This document shows positions 1 to 10,588 of a stretch of 64,000 nt of DNA, in pieces. The notes under the pieces were generated by a model. The model was not told where the DNA came from. It worked only from the letters and a program-made list of their open reading frames with translations, and ran no database searches. Both the position numbers and the translations under genes were made by a program. This DNA comes from Tessaracoccus defluvii (GTDB lineage: Bacteria > Actinomycetota > Actinomycetes > Propionibacteriales > Propionibacteriaceae): assembly GCF_014489575.1 (NCBI RefSeq), contig NZ_CP060789.1, forward strand, positions 2,046,001 through 2,110,000, in the 5' to 3' direction. The number at the start of each line of letters is the position of its first letter. Positions within the stretch are counted from its first letter, which is position 1.

Positions 1-1188
1 TCGTCGTCATCACGGAGCTCGAGGCCAAGCGACACCACCCCGAGCTCGGCCACTTCGCCCGCGCGGCGCTGCGCCTCCTCGACGATCTCCGGGCCCAGCA
101 CGGTCGCCTGGATGCCCCATCCCGATCAATGACGAGGGCGGGAACCTGCGGGTCGAGCTCAATCACACCGACCCCGGGGCCCTGCCGCCCGGATTCCGGC
201 TCGGCGACAACGACACCCGGATCCTCGCTGTGGCCCTCAACTACGCGGGCGAGGGCCACCATGTCGTCCTCGTCTCCAAGGACCTGCCCCTGCGGATCAA
301 GGCGTCCGCCGTCGGGCTGGCCGCCGAGGAGTACCGCAACGAACTGCCCGCCGAGACCGGCTACACCGGCCTGGGCAGCCTCGACGTCACCGCCGACGAC
401 CTCGCCACCCTCTACGAGGAGGGCACGCTCCGTCTCGCTGGGGTCGGGCTCCCGTCAACTGTGGCGTCGTGCTGCACGCGCCGTCGTCGTCTGCGCTGGC
501 CAGGGTCGGCGTCGACGGGACGCTGCGCCTCATCCGCCCCGACCGCGAGGTGTTCGGCCTGAAGGGCCGCTCCGCAGAGCAGCGGGTGGCGCTCGACCTG
601 CTGCTGGACGAGTCGATCGGCATCGTGTCGTTGGGCGGCCGAGCCGGCACCGGCAAATCGGCGCTCGCGCTCTGCGCCGGCCTCGAGGCCACGCTGGAGC
701 AGCGCCGCTACTCGAAGGTGATGGTGTTCCGCCCCCTGTACGCGGTCGGCGGCCAGGACCTCGGCTATCTGCCGGGCACCGCCGACGAGAAGATGCAGCC
801 GTGGGGCGAGGCCGTGTTCGACACCCTCTCGGCGGTGACCAACAAGTACGTCATCGACGAACTGCTGGCGCAGGACATGATCGAGGTGCTTCCGCTCACC
901 CACATCCGCGGCCGCTCCCTGCACGACGCGTTCGTGATCGTCGACGAGGCCCAATCGCTGGAGCGCAACGTGCTGCTGACGGTGCTGTCGCGCATCGGTC
1001 AGAACTCGCGGGTCGTGCTCACCCACGACGTCGCGCAACGCGACAACCTGCGGGTCGGCAGGCACGACGGGGTGGTGGCGGTGGTCGAGAAGCTCAAGGG
1101 CAACCCGCTGTTCGCCCATGTGACGTTGACCCGATCGGAACGCTCCCCGATCGCCGCGCTCGTCACGGAGCTGCTCGAGGAGCTCTGA
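1..1188 (+). CDS. PhoH-family ATPase with N-terminal PIN domain (partial, two frameshifts)
   Basis: The start lies outside the window. The conceptual protein joins the end of a PIN-type nuclease domain (frame 3 from base 3, then frame 2) to a PhoH ATPase in frame 1. The ATPase shows Walker [10 protein letters not shown] and Walker B VIVDEAQ, as in PhoH2 proteins, which couple an RNA helicase to a PIN ribonuclease. Two single-base losses break the frame: in the C run at about 117 (restoring [10 protein letters not shown]) and in the ccc near 450 (restoring [11 protein letters not shown]). Both are missing Cs, so sequence error is more likely than gene decay. A GC-rich hairpin follows the stop. 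The family is clear; the physiological role of PhoH2 in this organism is not. Confidence 0.85.
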
Positions 1189-1198
1189 GCGGGGACGT

Positions 1199-1222
1199 GG
1201 GCCCCGCCGGAGGGCGGGGCCC
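1199..1222. terminator. GC-rich hairpin between convergent genes
   Basis: A 10-bp perfect stem (gggccccgcc / ggcgggggccc-type arms at 1199-1208 and 1213-1222) closes a GGAG loop. It lies between the convergent PhoH and YyaL-like genes, so it could stop transcription from both sides. There is no clear T run. Confidence 0.6.
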
Positions 1223-1227
1223 CGCCG

Positions 1228-3236
<2,009 letters not shown>

Positions 3237-3243
3237 GGGCACC

Positions 3244-3249
3244 AGCCTA
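3244..3249 (-). promoter_or_regulatory. -10 hexamer, leaderless YyaL-like gene
   Basis: TAGGCT read on the minus strand ends 7 nt before ATG 3236. This spacing predicts a transcript that begins at or next to the start codon. Confidence 0.5.
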
Positions 3250-3322
3250 ACGGGGCCCTCCGGCAGCGACGATTCGGGCGCTACCCACCCGCCGGGGTTG
3301 TGTCCCCGGGCATACTGGAGGC

Positions 3323-3916
3323 ATGAGCGAGACCGCAGCCAAGCCCCGTTCCCGCGTCGCCGACGCCTTCATCGTCGTCGGCGGCATGCTGGCGCTGATG
3401 TGGGTGCTCGAGGGCATCGACACGGTGACGCTCAACGCGCTCGACAGCTTCGGCGTCCAGTCCTGGGTTCCGGCGAGCCTTGTCAACGTGCTCTGGTCGC
3501 CCTTCCTGCACTTCGGCTGGCCCCACCTGATCGGCAACAGCGTGCCGTTCCTCGTCCTCGGCGTGCTGACGTACCTGTCCGGCCCTGCCCGTTGGCTGTT
3601 CACGACCGTGTTCACCACGATCGTCTCCGGGCTGTTCGCCTGGCTGTTCTCCCCGCTCGGCACGATCACGGCCGGCGCCTCCGGCCTCATCTTCGGCTAC
3701 CTGACCTATCTGCTGGCCCGCGGCATCTACACCCGCAAGCTCGGGCAGATCCTGGTCTCGGTCGTCGTGTTCCTAGCCTACGGTAGCGTGCTGCTCGGGG
3801 TGCTGCCCACCCAGATGGGGGTCAGCTGGCAGGCGCACCTCGGCGGCGCGATCGCCGGCGTCGCGTCGGCGTGGTACCTGCACGGCAGGGACCGTCGCCG
3901 CAGCACCGTGGCCTGA
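3323..3916 (+). CDS. Rhomboid-family intramembrane serine protease
   Basis: A 197-residue polytopic membrane protein with about six hydrophobic segments. It has the rhomboid signature: HLIGN (His69, Asn72), GASG with candidate nucleophile Ser120 in one helix, and AHLGG with His172 in a later helix. Ser/His form the catalytic dyad of the family, which cleaves substrates inside the membrane. Start ATG 3323 has GGAGG just upstream and a CATACT hexamer before that. The stop lies only 7 nt from the convergent mca stop. The substrate cannot be read from sequence. Confidence 0.9.
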   Translation: MSETAAKPRSRVADAFIVVGGMLALMWVLEGIDTVTLNALDSFGVQSWVPASLVNVLWSPFLHFGWPHLIGNSVPFLVLGVLTYLSGPARWLFTTVFTTIVSGLFAWLFSPLGTITAGASGLIFGYLTYLLARGIYTRKLGQILVSVVVFLAYGSVLLGVLPTQMGVSWQAHLGGAIAGVASAWYLHGRDRRRSTVA

Positions 3917-3923
3917 GCCACCG

Positions 3924-4829
3924 TCAGATCATGAACTCCGGCACGAGCGGATCCGGCCGCAGGCCGCTGAACAGGTCGTCCTCGGGGATCATCGTCGGCA
4001 CCCGCGAGATCGCCAGCTGGTAGTCCTCCGTCGGCCAGCCCGCCTGCTGGATCGCCAAGGGCACCGCGAACCAGGGCCCGTCCGGGTCGATCTGGGTAGC
4101 ATGCGCCCGCAAGGCCTCGTCGCGGACCGGGAAGTACTCGGAGCACTCCACGAAGGTGGTCAGCCGCCCGTAGGAGAAGGGGTCCTCGTCACGGGTGGGG
4201 AACTCGCAGTCGAGCCCCTGCTCATGCATGAGGGCCTCGAGCTGTTCGTAGCGGCGGCGGTGGAAGCTCATGTGGTAGTACAGCTTGGCCGTCTGCCAGG
4301 CGGGGCCGTGCTCGGGCCAGAGGTGCGGGTCGGCGGCCGCCCGGAAAGCCTCGACGGTGATCCTGTGGCACATGACGTGGTCGGGGTGGGGATAGCCGCC
4401 CTGTTCGTCATAGGTGGTGATGACGTGCGGCCGGAACTCTCGGATCACCTTCACGAGTCGCCCCGCCGCGACGACGGGGTCCTCCAGGCCGAAGGCACCC
4501 TCCGGCAGCGGCGGCAGTGGATCGCCTTCGGGCAGCCCCGAGTCGGTGAACCCGAGCCACACCTGCGAGATGCCGAGGATCTCTCGGGCGCGGGCCATCT
4601 CGGCCCGCCGCAACTCGGCCAGGTTCTTCCAGACCTCGGGGTCGTCCTGCAGCTTCGCGTTGAGCACCGAGCCCCGCTCCCCACCGGTGCAGGTGGCCAC
4701 CATCACCTCGACGCCCTCGGCGACGTACTTCGCGGTCGTCGCCGCGCCCTTGCTCGACTCGTCATCGGGGTGGGCGTGGACGTGCAGCAACCGCAGCTGG
4801 GGGGCGTGCGTGACCGACATGGAGGTCAT
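3924..4829 (-). CDS. mca: Mycothiol S-conjugate amidase Mca
   Basis: A 301-residue zinc-dependent LmbE/PIG-L-fold amidase. The metal-binding HPDDE motif is at residues 20-24, followed by SSKG; a second metal-site signature is YPHPDHVMCHR. Mca cleaves mycothiol S-conjugates to a mercapturic acid and GlcN-Ins, detoxifying electrophiles, which implies a mycothiol-producing actinobacterium. The neighbouring divergent DUF4307 and greA genes repeat the order around mycobacterial mca, which supports Mca rather than the related deacetylase MshB. The start could also be ATG 4820, three codons in; neither has a clear Shine-Dalgarno sequence. Confidence 0.93.
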   Translation of the reverse strand: MTSMSVTHAPQLRLLHVHAHPDDESSKGAATTAKYVAEGVEVMVATCTGGERGSVLNAKLQDDPEVWKNLAELRRAEMARAREILGISQVWLGFTDSGLPEGDPLPPLPEGAFGLEDPVVAAGRLVKVIREFRPHVITTYDEQGGYPHPDHVMCHRITVEAFRAAADPHLWPEHGPAWQTAKLYYHMSFHRRRYEQLEALMHEQGLDCEFPTRDEDPFSYGRLTTFVECSEYFPVRDEALRAHATQIDPDGPWFAVPLAIQQAGWPTEDYQLAISRVPTMIPEDDLFSGLRPDPLVPEFMI

Positions 4830-4873
4830 TGTGCCGCGTGCCCGGCGCAGGGGTTGTTCGCGTCTCAGGCACA

Positions 4874-5281
4874 ATGGAGCCCGTGACCGACGACGAAGCC
4901 CGCATCCGGGCGCGCTACCCGCGCCGAACGACTGCCGACGTGCTGTTGGGAGGCATCGCGCTCGTCGGCGTCCTGGGCGCCATCGCCGTGGTCCTGGTGA
5001 CAGGCCTGGTGCGCGCCAACCCACCGGTGGTGGCCATGGTCCGCAGCTTCGAGGTCGTCAGCCCGACGGTCATGGAGGCCGAACTCGTGGTGCAGCGCAA
5101 GGACCCTTCCGCCGCCGCGCAGTGCCGGGTGTTCGCGCAGGCCGAATCGTACGAGCGGGTGGCGGAGGCCACCATCGATGTTCCGCCAGGCACGGAGACG
5201 CTCACTACGGTCGACATCTCGTTGAGCACGATCAAGGAGGCGACCGCCATCGAGATCGAGTACTGCCAGTTGAGTGACTGA
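4874..5281 (+). CDS. DUF4307 family membrane protein
   Basis: A 135-residue protein: short basic N-terminus (RARYPRRT), one transmembrane helix at roughly residues 18-42 (LLGGIALVGVLGAIAVVLV), and an extracytoplasmic domain with two cysteines (QCRVF and EYCQLSD), possibly disulfide-linked. The arrangement between mca and greA is the conserved place of this family in actinobacteria. ATG 4874 is chosen because MEPVTDDEARIRARYP looks like the family's N-terminus; an in-frame start at 4829 would overlap mca. Function unknown. Confidence 0.85.
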   Translation: MEPVTDDEARIRARYPRRTTADVLLGGIALVGVLGAIAVVLVTGLVRANPPVVAMVRSFEVVSPTVMEAELVVQRKDPSAAAQCRVFAQAESYERVAEATIDVPPGTETLTTVDISLSTIKEATAIEIEYCQLSD

Positions 5282-5287
5282 TAGGCT
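5282..5287 (+). promoter_or_regulatory. -10 hexamer, leaderless greA
   Basis: TAGGCT ends exactly 6 nt before the greA ATG, and no Shine-Dalgarno sequence is present. Confidence 0.55.
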
Positions 5288-5293
5288 CCTGCA

Positions 5294-5797
5294 ATGTCCG
5301 AATCTACGATCAACGTGGTGTGGCTCACCCAGGAGGCCTACGACAAGCTCCAGGACGAGCTCGACCAGCTCAAGACCGTTGGGCGCCCTGAAGTGACCGC
5401 ACGCATCGCCGCTGCCCGCGAAGAGGGCGACCTGTCCGAGAACGGCGGCTATCACGCCGCGCGCGAGGAGCAGGGCCAGATGGAGGGGCGGATCCGCCAG
5501 CTCGAGGACCTGCTGCGACGCGCACAGGTCGGGGAACCCACCGGAGACAGCGACGAGGTGACTCCCGGCCGGCTCGTCACGATCGCCTTCGACGGCGACG
5601 AGGATGACACCGACACGTTCCTGCTCGGCTCGCGCGAGGTGCTTGGCACCGACAGCTCCGTCGACTACTCCGTCTACTCCCCGCAGTCGCCGCTGGGTGC
5701 GGCGGTCCTCGGCGCCAAGGTTGGCGACGAGGTCCGCTACGCGGCACCCAGCGGCAAGGAGATCACGGTGGTGGTGCTCAAGGTCGGAAACCTCTGA
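5294..5797 (+). CDS. greA: Transcription elongation factor GreA
   Basis: A 167-residue GreA/GreB family protein, which rescues backtracked RNA polymerase by stimulating its transcript cleavage. The N-terminal coiled coil (about 1-80) carries the family signature AAREEGDLSENGGYHAAREE with the acidic tip; the C-terminal FKBP-like domain follows (SPLGAAVLGAKVGDEV). Full length with no break. The 12-nt gap from DUF4307 contains its own -10 hexamer. Confidence 0.96.
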   Translation: MSESTINVVWLTQEAYDKLQDELDQLKTVGRPEVTARIAAAREEGDLSENGGYHAAREEQGQMEGRIRQLEDLLRRAQVGEPTGDSDEVTPGRLVTIAFDGDEDDTDTFLLGSREVLGTDSSVDYSVYSPQSPLGAAVLGAKVGDEVRYAAPSGKEITVVVLKVGNL

Positions 5798-5807
5798 GCC
5801 TCGTCCG

Positions 5808-6239
5808 TCAGCCCAGGAGCTGCGCGGCGACCTCCGGCGAGATCTCTCCGGAAGCGACGCGCGCCAGGATCTGATCGGTGGCCGGGTCGCCTGACGGCTC
5901 GGCCACCTTCTCTTCCCCGTCCGAAGCGTCCGACGGTTCCGCCTGCTGCTCCGTCTGCTCGGACTGGTCCAGCCCCAGGCGACCCAGCACGGCATCGAGG
6001 CGGGCCCGCGCCGTCGGGTAGGACACCTGCAGGTGCTTCTCGACCTCGCGCAGGTTCCCCCGCGACGCGAGGAAGACCTTCAGCAGGGTGAGGTCAGCCT
6101 CGCTGAGGACGCAGAACTCGCAGCTGGCGAACTCGCCGGCGATCTCGGTGCCGCAGTGCAGGCAGCCTTTGCGGGTGGTGATCAGCGCGTCGCCGCACAC
6201 GGGGCACTCGGCGGGCGCGTGGTACAGGTGGCGTGCCAT
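5808..6239 (-). CDS. DUF2089 family zinc-ribbon / HTH protein
   Basis: A 143-residue protein. It begins with a cysteine-rich zinc ribbon (CPVCGD, CLHCG, CEFC), continues with a helix-turn-helix-like segment (LREVEKHLQVSYPTARARLD) and ends in an acidic, Gln/Ser-rich linker plus a short helical tail (ILARVASGEISPEVAAQLL). This is the DUF2089 layout, probably a DNA-binding regulator. It is the last gene of a three-gene operon. The tail repeats the helical motif found at the start of the first gene of the operon, suggesting the three products interact. Confidence 0.85.
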   Translation of the reverse strand: MARHLYHAPAECPVCGDALITTRKGCLHCGTEIAGEFASCEFCVLSEADLTLLKVFLASRGNLREVEKHLQVSYPTARARLDAVLGRLGLDQSEQTEQQAEPSDASDGEEKVAEPSGDPATDQILARVASGEISPEVAAQLLG

Positions 6240-6240
6240 G

Positions 6241-6864
6241 TCAGGCCTCCGACTTCACGGTGGCCATGCCCATGACGACGGCCACGTCGAGGCGGGCGGA
6301 GCCGTTGCCGACGACGTACTCGTCGACCTTGTCTCCGCCGTCCGGCCAACTGATGCGGCCGAGGCGCGCCTCGCCACGGATCGTGACGTTGGCTCCCCGC
6401 GCCAGGTTGAGCGCGAGCGAGCCCGACTCCACCTTCAGCCGGGAACGCCCGACGCTGATCGGGCCCTCGACGGTGACGCTGCCGGCCTGGCTGAGCAGGT
6501 CCTCGACCTCCTCGACGCCCTCGAGCGTCGAGCCGCCCGCGGTGACGCGGATCCGGCCGAGCCGCGGCACCTTGACCGTGCGCAGGCCGCCGGTGGTGAC
6601 CTCCGCGTCGACGATCAGCTGCGGGTTGACGCGGATGACCAGTTCCTTGCCCAGCCCGATGTCGCGCAGGTCGTCCAGGCTGCGGGGCATGTTGATCAGT
6701 GAGAAGCCCTGGAAGCTCGGGCCGATCTCGCCGGCCGAACTCACCTCCATGACGGTGCCGACACGGCGCAGGACGTGCGGGCCGTCGATAGACAGCGTCG
6801 CCACGCTCGGGTCGCCCTCGATGCGGACGCGTCGTCCGACGGCCGTCACGGAGATGCGGGACAA
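6241..6864 (-). CDS. Putative beta-helical/adhesin-like protein (DUF4097-like)
   Basis: A 207-residue protein rich in short beta repeats with alternating Val/Gly (VTVEGPISVGRSRLKVESG, NVTIRGEARLGRI), without signal peptide or membrane helix. The repeats resemble DUF4097/YvlB-type beta-solenoid proteins, often encoded with DUF2089 and a short SHOCT-like protein. It overlaps the preceding 64-codon gene by 19 nt and is 1 nt from the DUF2089 gene, so the three are surely cotranscribed. The family name is inferred from repeat character and context only. Confidence 0.7.
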   Translation of the reverse strand: MSRISVTAVGRRVRIEGDPSVATLSIDGPHVLRRVGTVMEVSSAGEIGPSFQGFSLINMPRSLDDLRDIGLGKELVIRVNPQLIVDAEVTTGGLRTVKVPRLGRIRVTAGGSTLEGVEEVEDLLSQAGSVTVEGPISVGRSRLKVESGSLALNLARGANVTIRGEARLGRISWPDGGDKVDEYVVGNGSARLDVAVVMGMATVKSEA

Positions 6865-7040
6865 GCCTCCGGCCTGGGGGCCTCCCTGCGGGTGGTGTCT
6901 GCGGACTCGTCGGCCTGCGTCGATGCTGCATCGACGCCGGCAGCGGCTTTGGCTGCCTCTATGCGGTTCGCGGCCTCTCTGGCGTCGATGCGCCCGGCTG
7001 CGAGGTCGTCCAGGATCGGACCGAGATCTACGTTGTGCAT
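6846..7040 (-). CDS. Short SHOCT-like domain protein
   Basis: A 64-residue protein. Residues 1-32 form the helical motif LGPILDDLAAGRIDAREAANRIEAAK, similar to short SHOCT/YvlB N-terminal modules (ILxxLxxGxIxxxEAxxLI). The remainder is a charged, probably disordered tail. It is the first gene of the operon with the beta-solenoid protein and DUF2089. Its start is separated from the ung promoter region by about 100 bp. Function unknown. Confidence 0.6.
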   Translation of the reverse strand: MHNVDLGPILDDLAAGRIDAREAANRIEAAKAAAGVDAASTQADESADTTRREAPRPEACPASP

Positions 7041-7132
7041 GCGTAAATCTTAGTCGCGTTTGCCATTATTTCAAGAGACGCTTTCCACTCTGAAAAATCG
7101 CCAGCTGCCCGGCGCCAGCGGCGGCCCTGTGC

Positions 7133-7138
7133 CAGAGT
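7133..7138 (+). promoter_or_regulatory. -10 hexamer, leaderless ung
   Basis: CAGAGT ends exactly 6 nt before ATG 7145, and no Shine-Dalgarno is present. Confidence 0.4.
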
Positions 7139-7144
7139 GATGCC

Positions 7145-7833
7145 ATGCGGAAGCCACTCACCGAGAACGTCGCCCCCGACTGGGCCCTGGCCCTCGCCCC
7201 GTCGAACACACCATCGCCAGCCTGGGCGACTTCCTGCGGGCCGAGGGAGCCGAGGGCCGCCGCTACCTCCCGGCGGGTCAGAACGTGCTGCGCGCCTTCA
7301 CCCTGCCGCTGGCCGACGTCCGGGTGCTGATCCTCGGGCAGGATCCCTACCCGACTCCCGGCCATCCGGTGGGGCTGTCCTTCTCTGTAGCTCCGGATGC
7401 GCGGCCGCTCCCCGGGAGCCTGCGCAACATCTTCCAGGAACTGCAGGCGGACCTGGGCATCCGGCCGTCCCCGCACGGGGACCTCTCGGCCTGGTTCGAC
7501 CAGGGCGTCCTCCTGCTGAACCGCGTGCTCACCGTGCGTCCCGGAACGCCCGGCTCGCACCGGGGGAAGGGCTGGGAGGAGGTCACGGCCTGCGCCATCG
7601 AGGCGCTGGCCCGCCGCGGCGGACCGTTGGTGGCGATCCTGTGGGGCCGCGACGCGCAGACGGCACGCCCGCTGCTCGGCGACGTGCCGGTCATCGCCTC
7701 CGCGCACCCCTCTCCCCTGTCCGCCCGCAACGGCTTCTTCGGCTCGCGGCCCTTCAGCGCCGCGAACCGGCTTCTGACCGAGCAGGGTTCGGCACCCATC
7801 GACTGGGCTCTGCCGCCCCTGCTGGCAGACTGA
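7145..7833 (+). CDS. ung: Uracil-DNA glycosylase (frameshifted)
   Basis: 229 residues after repair, the usual family-1 UDG length. It excises uracil from DNA. The water-activating loop GQDPYP and the DNA-intercalation loop [13 protein letters not shown] are intact. The frame breaks in the cccc run near 7197-7200; one extra C gives [19 protein letters not shown] and joins the two pieces (7145-~7198 in frame 2, the rest in frame 1). Without repair only an N-truncated protein from 7285 would remain. The product is followed 4 nt later by a small membrane-protein gene. Confidence 0.9.
7826..7831 (+). promoter_or_regulatory. -10 hexamer before small membrane protein
   Basis: CAGACT lies inside the end of ung and stops 6 nt before ATG 7838, fitting the leaderless pattern of this window. 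Confidence 0.35.
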
Positions 7834-7837
7834 GCCC

Positions 7838-8023
7838 ATGCCGTACACGCCGAAGCAGTCCGAGCCGCAGGAGCCAGAGGAGACGTCCGCTCCCGAGCCG
7901 ACCGCGACGGACACCGCGCAGACGACGCGGACCCGCAAGATCCTCTGGGCGCTCGGCCTTGCGGTCGGCCTCTACTGGATCGTCACGGGCCTGTGGGGCG
8001 TGCTGACACAGGGCGGCGGGTAG
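7838..8023 (+). CDS. Small single-pass membrane protein
   Basis: 61 residues: a Pro/Glu/Thr-rich hydrophilic N-terminus of about 33 residues, RTRK just before one transmembrane helix (ILWALGLAVGLYWIVTGLW), and a Gly-rich end. I do not recognise a family. It lies tightly between ung and msrA on the same strand. Confidence 0.6.
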   Translation: MPYTPKQSEPQEPEETSAPEPTATDTAQTTRTRKILWALGLAVGLYWIVTGLWGVLTQGGG

Positions 8024-8046
8024 CCCCCGTCGCTTCCCGGGCCGGG

Positions 8047-8052
8047 TAGCGT
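8047..8052 (+). promoter_or_regulatory. -10 hexamer, leaderless msrA
   Basis: TAGCGT ends 6 nt before ATG 8059. Confidence 0.45.
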
Positions 8053-8058
8053 TGCGGC

Positions 8059-8724
8059 ATGGATATCGACGTCGCCGCCTGGCTGAGCCGGCAGCTCAGC
8101 ACCCCGACTCCTGTCTCGCCGGAGTCGGCCCTCCCTGGCCGCGCGGAGCCCGTTCTCGACCCGATGCCCACGCACACCGTCCTCGGGCTCACTCTCGACG
8201 AGGTGCCCACGGGCAGCGAGGTGGCCTACTTCGCGCTCGGCTGCTACTGGGGCGAGGAGAGGATGTTCTGGGAGACGCCGGGCGTGCGCAACACCGCCGT
8301 CGGCTTCATGGGCGGATTCACACCCAACCCCACCTACCGCGAGTGCTGCACCGGCCGCACCGGTCACACGGAGACGGTCCGCGTCGTGTTCGACCCTGCG
8401 GTCGTCAGCTACGACGACCTGCTGCAGAAGTTCTGGGAGAACCACGACCCCACGCAGCTCAACCGCCAGGGCAACGACGTCGGCACGCAGTACCGCTCGG
8501 CGATCTTCCCCGTCGACGCACAACAGCACGAGGCCGCCGCGGCCAGCCTGGCCCGGTTCCAGGAGCGGCTCCGGGAGGCTGGCTACGGCGAGATCGCCAC
8601 AGAGATCAGCGACGACCAGACGTTCTACTACGCCGAGGACGAGCACCAGCAGTACCTGGACAAGAACCCCGACGGGTACTGCCCGAACCACGCCACTGGC
8701 GTCCGCTGCGGTCCGCGTGACTGA
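8059..8724 (+). CDS. msrA: Peptide-methionine (S)-S-oxide reductase MsrA
   Basis: 221 residues. The catalytic cysteine lies in ALGCYWGEERMFW, followed by the family motifs GYxGG-like VGFMGGFTPNPTYRECCTGRTGHTE and QYRSAIF. C-terminal cysteines in YCPNHATGVRCG are candidates for resolving cysteines. It repairs oxidised methionine residues with electrons from thioredoxin. The stop overlaps the start of the following kinase-like gene by 8 nt, so the two are translationally coupled. Confidence 0.95.
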   Translation: MDIDVAAWLSRQLSTPTPVSPESALPGRAEPVLDPMPTHTVLGLTLDEVPTGSEVAYFALGCYWGEERMFWETPGVRNTAVGFMGGFTPNPTYRECCTGRTGHTETVRVVFDPAVVSYDDLLQKFWENHDPTQLNRQGNDVGTQYRSAIFPVDAQQHEAAAASLARFQERLREAGYGEIATEISDDQTFYYAEDEHQQYLDKNPDGYCPNHATGVRCGPRD

Positions 8725-9541
8725 CGGGACGCCCGGCGCCGGGCTGGCCGACGTCGCCTGGGGCGATGTCATCTCCGACAAGGACGGCGTGCTCGTGGTC
8801 CGCGGCGACGTCGACGACGTCCCCGTCGTCGTCAAGCGCTACGCCACGGCCCGGCAACGGCGCGAGATCGCCACGTACGACCTGCTGGGCCGGCTGGGGG
8901 TGCCGACGCTGCCGGTGTTCGGCGCCGGCGAGGACTGGCTCATCCTCGAGGACCTCGTTTCCGCCGGCTACCGGCCGGCGACCACGGCCGATCTGCAGGA
9001 TCCGGCCATCGGCAGGCTGATCGCCGGCTGGTACGACAAGCTCCACGCGGCCGGGGACACCCTCGTCGACGCCGTCATCGACTACAGCGAACTCGACCTC
9101 ATCGACGATGCAGGGCTCGCGGGCGTGGAGGCACGCTGGCCCGAGTTGGCGCCGCGGGTGGCGTGGGCACGGGCCGAGCTCCCCGGCTGGCACGAACTCA
9201 TCGCCCATCTGCCCCGCACGCTGACGCACAACGACTTCGCCGCGACCAACCTCGCCATCGCCTGGCACGGCGGGGACGCGCTCATGTACGACCACAACCT
9301 CACCGGCATGGGGCTGCGCGCCAGCGACCTGCGCAACGTGCGCCTCGGGCTCGGCGGGGCCGCGGCCGCCGCATTCCTGGACGAGTACGCCCGCCTGGCG
9401 GAGGCGAGGGGTGTCGTCGCGTCGCCCGAGGCCGAGGCCCTGGACGACGCGACGTCACACCTGGTTGCCCTGATCCTGGCGAGCGAGTTGGACCCGACCC
9501 CGGCCTGGGCGAGCGCGTCGCTGGCGTGGGCAGGGGCATGA
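8717..9541 (+). CDS. APH-fold phosphotransferase family protein
   Basis: 274 residues from a GTG start overlapping msrA. It shows an N-lobe lysine strand (VPVVVKRYA) and hinge (WLILEDL), and a degenerate Brenner motif (LTHNDFAATN, usually HxDxxxxN) followed by MYDHNLTGMGLRASDLRN in place of the usual DWE. This resembles aminoglycoside-phosphotransferase/choline-kinase-like proteins. The substrate is unknown; coupling to msrA gives no clear hint and resistance should not be assumed. Confidence 0.7.
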   Translation: MTDGTPGAGLADVAWGDVISDKDGVLVVRGDVDDVPVVVKRYATARQRREIATYDLLGRLGVPTLPVFGAGEDWLILEDLVSAGYRPATTADLQDPAIGRLIAGWYDKLHAAGDTLVDAVIDYSELDLIDDAGLAGVEARWPELAPRVAWARAELPGWHELIAHLPRTLTHNDFAATNLAIAWHGGDALMYDHNLTGMGLRASDLRNVRLGLGGAAAAAFLDEYARLAEARGVVASPEAEALDDATSHLVALILASELDPTPAWASASLAWAGA

Positions 9542-9548
9542 GCCGTAC

Positions 9549-10571
9549 TCAGCTGGCCTGCCAGGCCTCGAACTCCTCGAGCTTCAGGTAGAAGTCCTCG
9601 AACATCAGGCGCTGGTCGACGGACGTGTACACGCGCATGGGACGCGTCCCGTTCATTGGCCGGTAGGCACCCTCTGCGGTCAGTTGCGGCGTGGGTTTCA
9701 CCACGTACGGGCTCGAGGTCGAGTCGGGCTCAAACGTCGACCTCAGCGCCGTCACCAGAACAAGTGGGGAGTCCCCCAGTGCATACGACTCGGGCATCCT
9801 GCCGAGCGCCATGATCTGGCGAATCTCGACGTACAGATGGCGCCCGAGCGGTCCCGCTGCTGCCACCCGCCGCCGTAACTCTGCTTCGGAGACCAGGCAC
9901 TGCCGGTAGACGTCGCGGGGGATCTGCCAAATCTCCAGGTCGTGCGCGTCGAAGAGGACCTGCCCGGCAGTGATGTCGATCAGGAGGTTGTACTCGATCG
10001 GCATCGCGTTGAGCGGGGGAACGGCCAGCCCGTCATGCTCGGCGCCGCCGATCCAGACCAGAGTGAGGCGCGACGCGATCCGCGGCTCGATGAGGTAGGC
10101 GGACGCCAGGTCGGTGAGGCCACCACCGGCCAGATAGAACAGCGGCAGGTCGGTATCGTCACGCATCGCCTCGGCGATGATCGCCCGCGCGGCCTCGCTG
10201 TCCTGCGGTGCGTCGGCCGACCCCAGCGCCGCCGAGGCACCCTTGAGGATCAACTCGTCCGACAGGAGCCCCATCCGGGCGAAGACGTCCCGCGCCACGG
10301 CGACGGCGTCCGCGGCTGAGTCTCCGTCACCTGCCCACGGATCACCGTCGCGCAGGTGTGAACAGATGACCCCGCGAATCTCCAGCGTGGGCGTCAACAC
10401 CTGGTGAACGATCTGGAACAGGTCGTCCGGATCACCGGAGAAGTCGTTGTCGACCAGGACACGGGCGTGAGGGGGGAACGGCTCCTCATCCCGCCAGGGA
10501 ACCTCGCCGATCCGCCAGCGCTTCTCTGCTGCAATACCGTGATCTGTCACGATCTCAGGAACTCTCGTCAT
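9549..10571 (-). CDS. Nucleoside hydrolase-family protein
   Basis: 340 residues with the inosine-uridine nucleoside hydrolase N-terminus: VLVDNDFSGDPDDLFQI corresponds to the calcium-binding DxDxxxDD site of the family. Other segments fit (LAGGGLTDLASAYL, IGGAEHDG, PIEYNLLID). The family hydrolyses N-ribosides, but several members act on other substrates, and this one is divergent. ATG 10571 follows a GGAGG Shine-Dalgarno. It is transcribed divergently from a LacI regulator, whose probable operator covers the -10 of this gene, so the substrate is likely an imported ribosylated compound acting as inducer. Confidence 0.8.
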   Translation of the reverse strand: MTRVPEIVTDHGIAAEKRWRIGEVPWRDEEPFPPHARVLVDNDFSGDPDDLFQIVHQVLTPTLEIRGVICSHLRDGDPWAGDGDSAADAVAVARDVFARMGLLSDELILKGASAALGSADAPQDSEAARAIIAEAMRDDTDLPLFYLAGGGLTDLASAYLIEPRIASRLTLVWIGGAEHDGLAVPPLNAMPIEYNLLIDITAGQVLFDAHDLEIWQIPRDVYRQCLVSEAELRRRVAAAGPLGRHLYVEIRQIMALGRMPESYALGDSPLVLVTALRSTFEPDSTSSPYVVKPTPQLTAEGAYRPMNGTRPMRVYTSVDQRLMFEDFYLKLEEFEAWQAS

Positions 10572-10588
10572 TGTGTCCTCCAGCCGGT

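Noticed and set aside
8717..9541. Aminoglycoside resistance gene
   Set aside because: The catalytic motifs are degenerate and the gene is coupled to msrA. APH-fold proteins have many other substrates, so resistance is not supported.
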